DNA of 64,000 bases from Nemertoderma westbladi. Taxonomy: Eukaryota; Xenacoelomorpha; Nemertodermatida; Nemertodermatidae. Numbering within the stretch: the stretch's first letter is position 1; the number at the start of each line of letters is the position of its first letter. Shown one piece after another: positions 50,590 through 60,803 of this stretch. Made by a program: the position numbers and the translations under genes. The notes under the pieces are model-generated. The model did not search any database, was not told the origin of the DNA, and worked only from the letters and a program-made list of their open reading frames with translations. Location: positions 95,255 to 159,254 of the forward strand of contig JAUCBJ010001286.1 in NCBI GenBank assembly GCA_032718475.1, in the 5' to 3' direction.

Positions 50590-52470
50590 TTACGCGATAT
50601 TAAAGAAATTAATTATCCGGTCGTGTTTAACACGGAAGGGACCTGAACTGGAATAACAACTACGTATGAATTGTAAAATGATTGATTCTGCAGTAGAGAT
50701 TGACCCAGGATTCATTCGTTTCTGTAGAGAGTTTAAGCTGTAATCGAACGTGAGCAGGGATGACATTTTGGGCCTCGTGAACGCCTTTCTACTTTTCTCG
50801 TAAGTTGAAAACACACCGACGTGTTCCGGATTTTGTCCGATATGAGGAATACGTGATAGTGATCTCATGAGCGATTGCAGGATAATGTTTGGGCAGTCCT
50901 TTACTCGCATTATAGTGCCCATATATACACAAGCGGTAAATTTCAGTCGAAAGCGGTTTACAGCCGACCAGGCGATCAATTATCTGATTGTTAACGTAAG
51001 GTCCAAGAGGAAGAACACCCCGTAAAGCTGAACGATAATAAGAATCAAGACGTTTAATTTCCGCCCTACTCATTGATCTCACTAAATATTTAGCGATGTA
51101 TGTGATCAAGGGAACCGCCACATGTATCCAACTGTGTCACAGTTTAAGTGGCAGGTAGTCCACCAACTTCTGTGGAAAAGGTCTGACGCCTGGGCGATTA
51201 ATTGGATACAGTTCTGGAGGGAGCATGCTATTTGGCTAAAATCGGAAAACCCAGAAAGCTGATCAGTGAGCTTGTTGATAACAAGGTCCCGTTAATGTTT
51301 AAGAACACAGGAAAAGTTTTATCCAAACAACCCTTTCCTAGATGGTAAGACCATTTTGTTTTACTATCCTCCACTTGCAGGTTAACATCGTACAACTCAG
51401 ACGACATCATACTGTAGATATATTCAATATCTTGAGCAGATCGACCAAACAAGAGAACATTGTCTGCGTATGCAATGACGCCAAGCCACAGGAGATAAAG
51501 GTTGAAGTTACAAAGTTCTGCAACCAAGTCTGATAGAGTGCTGGCCGTATACAGAATGTAGAATAAGGGGGACAGCAATGCTCCCTGTTTAGTGCCTCAG
51601 ATCAGTCTAACATCTCTACTATCAATGATTCCGCCAAATTTCAGGAAGATAAATGTTGAGAGATAATAAGAGAGAGTAACTTGACATATGAATGGATTCA
51701 CATGACCAATTAAATTTCGGAATAAATTTAAATATTCCACATTAACAAAGGCATTAGTAATGTTCAGTTGACATACATAGACTGTCTTTCCATTAATCCG
51801 CCGGGCTTCCAGAAATTCAAGAACTGTAGCTACAATAATGTCGGATCCAATTTTACGTTGGTAAGCAAACTGAGAAGGATGAATGAAGCCTGGGAGTGCC
51901 AAGAACTCATGAAGAATGCTGACACTTGCTATTGGACGATACGATTTTGGTGAGAGTCTATCCCGGCCCTTTCCCTTATACAGACTTATAACAGCTGTAT
52001 AACCAAAAACATCTGGAACTTGGCCTAGACTAAACCAGGCATTCATTATGTCTACCAAAACGCGCCCGCTAACTTCAACGCATAATAAATGTTCAACAAC
52101 AAGAGAAAATACGTCTGCTGATTTTCCCTTTACCAACGCAAGAACCGCACGCTTAGCTGTTGTTGGTGAGATAATTGGCAATGTAGAATCAGCATATTTG
52201 GATTCAGCTCTGAGATTAGTACATTAATATCCGCTTCAGTCTTGGGGTCCCGTATATTGTTAGTTGCGAGGTTCTCTCGTATAGACTCTCGAGCAGATTC
52301 TGGAGGGGGAGTGATCTTAGAATTGAGGTTGGACCAAAAATTATTTGGATTTTCTCTCATATACCTACCTTGCTTTTCGTAGAATCGATTCAGACCTGTT
52401 CTTTTTTAGTAGCCAGTTTTTCAGCCGACGTATTGATTGACCGACGAGACTCGTTTATAGACGGCCCCAT
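50590..52470 (-). mobile_element. Degenerate LINE reverse transcriptase, reverse strand
   Basis: Read in reverse: a linker with ENPNNFWSNLNSKI (52360), RT motifs SLYKGKGRDRLSPKSYRPIA, QLNITNAFVN (an Asp-to-Asn-like change in the first catalytic box), VIAYADNVLLFGRS (YADN in place of YADD), then C-terminal pieces ending near 50590. Frameshifts near 51590, 51200 and 50980, plus both catalytic changes, show it is dead. It lies within or upstream of the KLHL10-like gene. Confidence 0.8.
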
Positions 52471-52509
52471 AAACAATCTATTGACATTATTGTCATCACA
52501 ACACGATAG

Positions 52510-52848
52510 CCGTGGCCTAACGGCGGAAGAAAATTGAAGATACTTCTTTTGCAAAAGTTTCTATGTACAGGTTAAATTTGCCTGCAGAAACAGTTACCCG
52601 CTAAACCGTAGTAATGAAAACGATTTAAGTAAATCCGTAGTCAAAAATATTACTTAAAGGTATAATACTTTGATATATTTAAACATAATTTAAAAATGAA
52701 TTATCATTTTAATATTATAATAGTAAATTATGCGAGTACTTACATAAATTGTTAAAATCTCGATAAATAATCTGTAATTCTGAATCAGCTTAACAACGTG
52801 AAGCACTAATTTGTGGTATAAATACATAATATACGTACAACAAAACGA
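52510..52848 (+). repeat. Direct repeat, right copy, flanking a LINE
   Basis: Same orientation and start (CCGTGGCCTAACGGC) as the copy at 49711, with an extra ~60 bp around GATTTAAGTAAATCC. The pair brackets the reverse-strand LINE fragment. Confidence 0.8.
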
Positions 52849-53021
52849 ATTCACATCTCTCCGATTTTTTCACCTTTCCATGAGAGGTTACTTACTATAT
52901 AGCTTTGACTTAAATAATTTGCTTTTTCCGTGAGGCCCAGCCAGTGCACCACCACCATCTTGTGCTTTGGCTGTCTTAACAGACACTATCTACATAATAA
53001 TCAAGTAAGGTTCCCCCACTC

Positions 53022-53850
53022 GTGGCTAGACTATGTATGTGGTTTGCACTGAACTTATCCCTTATCGATTTCAGTTTTTATTTTCCAATTATACCTGAAA
53101 CAACTAGTCCACCAATCACAAGTCAACAATCAATGACGTCACCGATTGGACCAAAGTCTCGCAATTCCGGATCGCAAATTGCAATCCCGGATCCGTTGAC
53201 TGGTTGTACGGATGTGTACGAAGTGCGATAGCCCGGAAAATTTACATCGTATTGATGAGTTTTATAATCAAATAATTTCGGCTATTAAATCTGCCGCTCA
53301 TACTACACTGCCTAAAAAAGCCAAATTTTATTATAGTAAGAATAAACCTACAGTATTCCAGGACGGAATGTATACAATAAAGCTTTTTATGACGAATCTC
53401 GTTTTTATTTTAAACTATAGAGGCGAGCATAACTGTCCGAAGTTTGGTCCTACCTTTAATCAATATACAGTATACGCTCAAAGCGCGCGTTTAAGCGTGT
53501 GATGCGTCCTTGTAAATTAAATTAAAATTAAAATTTGATTAAAATTAAAAAAATTACAAAATTAAATTAAAAAAAAATTAAAATTTGATTAAAAATTTAA
53601 ATTAAAACCGTTTAGCTGAGTCTCTATACAATAATAATATGAATAATTTCTGGTCCAATGTTAAAAAAAAAAGTAACTATCCCTCTTATTTTCTTCAATA
53701 AATATTCATGGTTACATGCCAGCACCACTTATTGTAAGTTATATTATTCCTCTAGTCAAGGATAAAAACGACGATATTACTGATTCAGATAATTATCGTG
53801 GAATATCGACCACCGCTATTCCTATTCGAATACACTATTCGAATAAACTA
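53022..53850 (+). mobile_element. Truncated LINE fragment, forward strand
   Basis: 53022-53231 ends with a segment resembling the end of a LINE endonuclease. 53233-53502 reads the post-endonuclease linker (IDEFYNQIISAIKSAAHTTL, then CPKFGPTFNQYTVYAQSAR). 53716 on reads the start of an RT (SYIIPLVKDKNDDITDSDNY then RGIS) before similarity is lost. Frames differ between segments and the catalytic RT part is missing. Confidence 0.7.
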
Positions 53851-53899
53851 AAAAATATTCCTAATAGTGTTCTGCATAAAATATTACTATTATTATACT

Positions 53900-55500
53900 G
53901 AATAAAATATTGCTAATTTTTTTTTTAAATAGGCCCATTCCTAATATTTTCAGAAAACTATTCCTAATCGTATTCCTAATACATTCCTAACAGAAAATAT
54001 TTTAGGCAGAAAGAGATTGACATTAACTGTTATTTTTTTCTCAATGTAGAAATTAGATGATAAAAAATACAAATAGGCCCTACATTGAGAAAAAAATAAA
54101 ATAAAATGTATGCCATAATCAGCTCATCCCTTTGGCCTTTGCGGCACCCATTACATGTGAGGGTTTGTGGGTTTGGGTTGTTTGTTATTCTATTGCGAAC
54201 CGTTAAGAGGATGTACCGTTAGTCAAATTAAATTGTTCCTGAAAATGGAATGTCCTTGAACTGCGTCATCGGTTTTAAGAAGAAGGCGTTGTTGTGTGAA
54301 TGAACTGCTCATACCAATATCTAATGCACAGCATTTTAGCCAGCAGGGTTTACTTAGCCTGTGTGCCTGGATCGGCCTTATTATAAGAGTTTCTCTGATT
54401 GGCTTATTCCACAACACATGATACATAAATCAAGCCCTCCAATTGGGTAATGAAACTGCTGATCTAAACAACCCAATATTTTAATTGCATTCATTCAATG
54501 TCCTTATAAAGTTTGTTTGGGTGCGTCGGGGTCATTATCCTAGAGTTTGAGTACAAACTTTATTGTTAAATTAAGCATTGATTGAGGTTTATACCTGTAT
54601 ATTTGTTTTATTTGTATATCAGTTACGGGTCGGCTATCTGTTTCATCCGTTGCTGAAGCCTATGCATATAATATAGGAAATAAAAAAGGCTATAAATAGG
54701 GATAAATAGGAAAACAGGCAGAAAACATGCAGACATGGTAATTGTTTAATGTGAAGTGAATGCTAACTGTTTATTTAGTGTGTGAGGCGAGACACATAGT
54801 GGGCGAATCCTGAATATATATTATTATATTATACGGGTGGAGAATCCATTGTCACAGAAGCAGAAGCGTATAACAAAAACAAAGATATATCGAAGATATT
54901 CGAAAAAAAATGTGAAAAAAAAAGAAAAAATGTGAAATTAACCAGGAAATATTGCAAAACGACTCATCAGTTTAGCCTTCTTATATACCGGTACTTGTTG
55001 GTTGTTGCCTTCTGTCTGTCCTCGTGCACTACAGCACTATGATTCATTCTGTCAATGTCAGGTCAGAGTTTGTTCTTGCAAAAGGATTTCCATAGTTGAT
55101 CCACTGCTCCGCAGGCCTCAGCCAGTGTTCTTTCTTGCTGGGTTGTTTTGTTATTCCGAAATTATCAGTATTATAGGCTGCTGAGAGACTGTGCCAGAAC
55201 CAGATACCTGGATTGCTGGATAATGTCTTTAAACGGCAAATTTTTCTATGTGAAGAAAATAGCCATAATATCGTAGTCTTATTTTAATTGTCTGTCTATC
55301 TATATCTCCTGTCAGTATGTATATATTATTATGTGCGTGGTATAACACTCAACACTGGCTGACTGGTGTCAGGCGAGTTACTTATTAATATATTATTAAT
55401 CAACGATCGGGCTACTTAAAGCCCCTGTTGTACATATACATACATAATATTATCAACAATTTCAGTAAATTAAACATTTCCAATAGACAGTATACAGTAG
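53900..55500. other. AT-rich noncoding stretch
   Basis: No gene supported. Low-complexity blocks of AAATTAAAATT and a run of A-rich sequence around 54900 are present. Nothing else recognised. Confidence 0.5.
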
Positions 55501-57090
55501 TTAGCTAACAGTTGCACGTAATTTAAATGCATGAAAAATATATCGCGCAATATTCAAAACTTTAGTAGGATCGTCAGTTTGCATTAATTCAATAAATTTT
55601 AAAAAATTCGGGAAAACCATATATCTCATACCCAAGTATCTGCACCGCAGGCTGTGATAAAAAGTGCAACCTAATAGAAAATGGTACTCGTCTTCTACTA
55701 AATTACAATCGCACATATTGCAAATTCGCTGGTCCCTAGCTATACCGTACCATCGTCCCGTTTCAATACTCAGCCCGTGTGATGAGCATCTAAATTGCGC
55801 AAAAAGCCGGCGCAACGCTAAATGATTACTCAATATGTAAATGTAAGTAGAGGGTTTGAATGTTTCCTTTATATAAAATCTTCCTTTTGGGGACGATGCT
55901 ACTTCTGATCTCCAAAATTGCACAAACTGATCAGTGATACGTTGCTTTACATTGAATAGAAAAGTATTAACACTATTACCTACATCCTGATTTTGCCAAG
56001 CCCAACTAAATCCTAAATCATTTAGTATTCCTCTTAATTGCACAACCCAACTTTTTGGCGTTAAATGACTACTACTACTATCTAGTACGTTATTCAAATC
56101 ATTGCACAACATTAAATAAGCCTGTTTCACCAACCTAGTATTTGGTAGATTAATAATTCTGGTCCAATACTTAACTAATCTGAATCGACGTTCGAAAATA
56201 AGTGGTAATTGACCTGTCTCTCCATATACTGCAAAATTTGGAGTAGTTTTTTTAACACCCAGAAAATTTTTCAGAAACCGTAGGTGTACCCTTTCTACAT
56301 CATCAGCTGTATCAAAACCCCAAATTTCAGCACCGTACATTAAAATAGGTTTCACTAAAGTGTTGAATAAATTTATAGCACAATCGAAAGTAGCATGGGG
56401 AAATCGTACAAAGTATTTTAGTAAAGAAAAATATGCTCTACTACCTCGTTCTGCAATGTTACTTTGAGCAATATAAAATTTTCCAGATACCGTGAAGATA
56501 ATACCTAAATATGTATACTGATTAATTTTTGGCATCACTTTGTTATTGTAGTAAAATTGCACCGCCGATGGACGACCTTTGTGACCAAAAACAACAACAT
56601 TAGATTTATCTAAGTTTACTTCCAAGCACCAATATTTACAATAAAATTCTAGAATTATTAGGGATTGCTGTAAAGCTGCCTCAGTCTCTGCCAATATAAC
56701 GATGTCGTCTGCAAATAGCAATAAGAATAATTTCATCGTACCAACATCTATACCTTCAATGCCACCTTGTCTTAATTCGTTTTCCAAATCATTAATAAAA
56801 ATACTGAACAAAAAGGGTGATAAGCTCTCACCTTGTCTTACTCCTATAGATACTAAAAATGTTTCTGACAATTTACCATCTACTTTTACACATGACTTTA
56901 CACTACTATACATATTCTTAATAACATTTAGCATTTTGCCACCCGCACCTAGATTGATTAATTTCAACCATAAAGCTGCACGACTAACTGAATCGAATGC
57001 CTTTTTCAGGTCAATAAAAGCACAATATAATTTTTTCTTACGAGTTACTGAGTTACAGTTAATGTAATGGAACGATGCCTTTCGTGGCGC
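55501..57090 (-). mobile_element. 5'-truncated LINE with long open reverse transcriptase frame
   Basis: One uninterrupted reverse frame encodes about 520 residues: LYCAFIDLKKAFDS (first catalytic Asp, just upstream of the 488-codon open frame), GVRQGESLSPFLFSIFINDL, LLFADDIVILAE (FADD intact), LDKSNVVVFG, YGAEIWGF, and a C-terminal ICNMCDCNLVEDEYHFLLGC zinc-binding-like block. Endonuclease and upstream parts are absent, the usual 5' truncation. An intact frame implies a fairly recent insertion. The clade is not determined. Confidence 0.88.
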
Positions 57091-60000
57091 AAGCAGGCAA
57101 GTATACTCAAATGGTCAAATGGTTTAAATTTTCTAAATTATTTGAAACGTACGTACGGGTACGGTAGGCCTACCAGTACAGTGTACTGTTGGCGTACATA
57201 ACTCAGGCCTATATATCTCACAGTTTCCTTTATAACTATTTTAAGTCATATTGGTCAGTTTGTCTTTCTGTCAGTTAGTTGTTTTATATCAATTAAATTA
57301 AATATGCCTAAATTTGTTTTTAACCTGGTACCAGGCACAGACAGATTGTATGGTAAATCATGTTTTTAAATAAATGTATAGACCTATTTTAAGTTTATAT
57401 GAAATTGGTTCACATACAGACATAGGCCTATATTATTTTTTATCGAGGCCTAATTTATTTTTAACCATGACACTCAGACTCAATTTTGACATACCTTCTT
57501 GTTAGCTAATTCTTACAGTCAGGTCAGACAGTAACAGTAGAGCAGTAGAGTAGGCCTACATGGCCTATAATATAAATTAAATTTAATGTTGTTTATATAA
57601 AAAGATAGCTTGGTCAATTTTGAAATTATTTTAACTCTACCTATATCATGTCCATGTCATGTACATAACTTCTGAACTTAGGCCTATTTAACTAACAGTT
57701 TCCACATTTTTCAACTCATTGCAGCATTAAGCAGTTAAGGTCAATGTCAATGTCAGAATGTATTATTGTAATTTGTGATTATTTATTTTATTGCATGGGT
57801 CTGTGGGTATTCTCAATCTCAATGAAGTTGTTAGGTTAGGCAGTTAGCTGGTTAGTCATACCGTACGACTGTACTACCATCATGTTGCATGTGAGGAGGT
57901 GTTTATCTCTACTTCCTGACTTCCGAGAAACTTAATAACCGCATTACGTACCGGTAGTCTAACAATAAAACAATATTATTTATGGTAATTGGATGGATAT
58001 ATATATCTATATATTGGTAGTGTTGTTTTAAAGTTTTTATAGTGTTAATTGTAAATGTAATATTATTGAAAATTAATAGCGGAAAACCTGGTATCAGGGT
58101 ATCATATACCAGTACTGCAGTATACCTACTGGCTAGGCCTACTGCACGAATTTTATGATTTTATGGCGAACCTCGACTTAGATATATATAAAATTGTATA
58201 ACTAGAATAGCCAGCAAGCTGGCTGGAAAGAGCCCGGGGGAAGAATCATAGCCAAGACTATTACAAAGAACTATGTCCAGATGTCAGTCAGCAGTAAGTA
58301 AACTAAACAATTGTCTAAACTGTAAGGCGTGAGGCTACCGGTAGCTGACTTTGTGGCTCGCCCCACATAATAAAAAATTACACTTTGCTACCACTAAAAA
58401 ATATGATATGAAGCAAATAATTTCATTATCAAGCACGTTTACAAGATATAAGATAAGATTACCGAATATTTACAAAAAATGTCCATGATGCACAACCAGA
58501 TAATAACAACGAATAGAGTCAAATAATAAATTTAGTTTCCTGCTAAATGTATTACCCCGTCGTCAAGCGGAATATCTCTTCCCAGTGAGTCCGACAAAAT
58601 AATTTAAAAAAACGAAATATATCAAATACCACACATAGATAGAATCGATCTGATATTTTGTAACGAGATTATGAACCACCAAAGCAATATACTTGTAAAA
58701 TTTCAACAAAATCGCCAGGCAGGAAGTGCCTGAACCTGAATAATTATCAGTCAGTCAGTCAGTCAGTGTTTTTACAGTGATTTTTACAGTGACTGAGATT
58801 TTTACAGTAAGTATCCCGCTGTCGAGCGGGCTCCTAAATACCGGTAACAATTACAATTATTGTTGGCAGGTGTCATGTCAGGGTGTGTTTTATTGACTAA
58901 TGCTGTAATGGAAATTTGAAACGTCTTTTTGGACTTTGGCTTTGATATTTGGATTATTTCCTGATTTCTGTATTTCAGTATTTACCGGCCATACAGTTTG
59001 TTTGAGATGGCTTTGCGATTTAGTTAGAATTATTTGATTTACTTTAAGATAAATACCTGTACCCTGTGCCTGTATGTACGATACGGTATAAATTAGCACT
59101 TTCTGCTTTAAATTGCTCCCTTAACACGTTGTGGGGGGCCTTCGCGCATTACGAAGTAAGCAAGCCCAGCATACGGGTACCACTACACAGTATTTCGTTA
59201 ATATTAATAATATAATAATAATTGTTTATTCGTAAACTTAACAAATGATTATACAGTTATAGTAAACCAAAATGTTAAAGGCAGTATATGCAGTATGCAC
59301 ATGAATGATAAATATACTAACTGATAGTTCAGCGAACAAAATGATAAATGTGCTAACTGATAGTTCAGCGAACAAGTGTCAATCACTTGGGACATTGCGT
59401 ATATAATTTAAGTAAGCTCCCAAGCTAACTAAATATATAGTGCAGACCCCCATTTTACATATATATTGTATTTATACTGTATATGACAATTTTTGGTGCC
59501 TATTTAGTAGTGTTAATTTTGCGTACCTGTAATTCTAATGGCAATTGATTCAATTTTCTGATTAGATAGACTAGACTATCTATTATACCCATGGCGCCAT
59601 GGCCGATGGCAGACATGCATGGGTATCGAGAGTTTTAGGTGTTTTTATTTTGAATGTGCGTGTATTTTGTGTTGGCTTATTACCCGCTTTTTTTTTAAAT
59701 GTACCGGTACGGTTGTTGACGAACTTAAAATGGTGCAGATAAATTATGCGAAATAATGTATTTGAATAGAAATAAGATGCAGAAGTAATCGTGGTTGCTC
59801 TCTAGAGTGTAGAGAGAGACTTGGAGAACTGCTTATCCCTCTATCCCTCTCACGCAAATCATATTGCAAATCTTTACACAGACTGGCCGACTCTGCAACT
59901 CGCTAAATACAGCAGTACAATATGTACCAAGTTTGGTCTATTGGCATAAATATTCTGTTTGGTTTACATTTTCATCAACGATTGGCAAGAGTGGGAGATT

Positions 60001-60205
60001 GAAGAACGGGCACAAATTCCCGACGCAGTTATATTTCATACTTTAACAGATTGACAGTTATTAGCGGTCAAACCGTCAGACAGAGCCGACACACAAACCA
60101 ACCTTGAAACATCAGTACCAGTATTCAAAGCTCGTTTGCTTTGTCAATGGCTCTTCAAGACTGGTGCTCCCATTATCATTTGTATTTAATTAGGCTAGGC
60201 TATGC
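57091..60205. other. Long AT-rich stretch without recognised genes
   Basis: No exon could be supported on either strand. There is a (TCAG)n microsatellite near 58,747-58,770 and a 36-bp duplication at 59.3 kb. Missing 5' exons of the KLHL10-like gene could be hidden here if short, but no BTB or BACK signature was seen. Confidence 0.5.
59304..59375. repeat. 36-bp tandem duplication
   Basis: AATGATAAATATACTAACTG... and AATGATAAATGTGCTAACTG... lie head to tail with two mismatches. Confidence 0.85.
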
Positions 60206-60432
60206 ATGCACAGGGTGTAAACGCTACGCTGACAACCGACAACAGCCGACAACCATTATTAAAGCTAATTATTGTTAATTATTAATTCAGGGAAAGGAAC
60301 AGGTTACAGTGTAAGGTTATTCTAACCAAAACAATAAACGAGATTCACGAAATCAAGTTACATTTTTGCTGTTGTCGGCAGTGGTTGTCGGCTGTCGGTT
60401 GTCGGCGTAGCGTTTACACCCGCATGCACAGC
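60206..60432. mobile_element. MITE-like element with CGACAACCGACA termini
   Basis: The ends GCATGCACAGGGTGTAAACG and (reverse) GTGCATGCGGGTGTAAACG continue inwards as CTACGC(C/T)GACAACCGACA...CCGACAACC in both arms, giving inverted repeats of about 50 bp. The interior contains the dispersed AACAGGTTACAG...CCAAAACAATAAACGA core. It lies about 350 bp upstream of the lipin start codon. Confidence 0.75.
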
Positions 60433-60764
60433 AGATCTGTATTTGATTGCTTTAAAGTAGGTCTATAAATTATAATATTTAAATTAAATATAAAACAATT
60501 CAGAAGTAAGTGAAAAATAACAACTTTAATTGCGATAACTCGTTTACCTGTTTCATTTGAACCTATATTAATAGAAGATGTACCTATATATTGTTTGTTA
60601 TTGTCGCGGTCTACACTGCCACAACCGGTGCTTATGAGGTTGATATACCTACACGCTACACGGACTAAATTACAGACTAAAAACCAATCGTGTAATTAAT
60701 AATAGCCCTGCCCTACCCCGGCTGGCTACCTTGGAACCACCTCGCAACTTACCAGGTAATTTTA

Positions 60765-60803
60765 ATGGTGCAAAATGTATTATGTTGGGAACTTGTTTTA
60801 TAA
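60765..60803 (+). promoter_or_regulatory. Upstream ORF overlapping the lipin start
   Basis: An ATG ten bases before the lipin ATG opens a 12-residue frame that ends inside lipin's coding region, in another frame. If transcription starts upstream, this could damp lipin translation. Whether it is in the mRNA is unknown. Confidence 0.4.

Noticed and set aside
50590-52470. LTR retrotransposon suggested by flanking direct repeats
   Set aside because: The reverse transcriptase is of LINE type, runs opposite to no particular terminus, and no protease, RNase H or integrase is present between the repeats.
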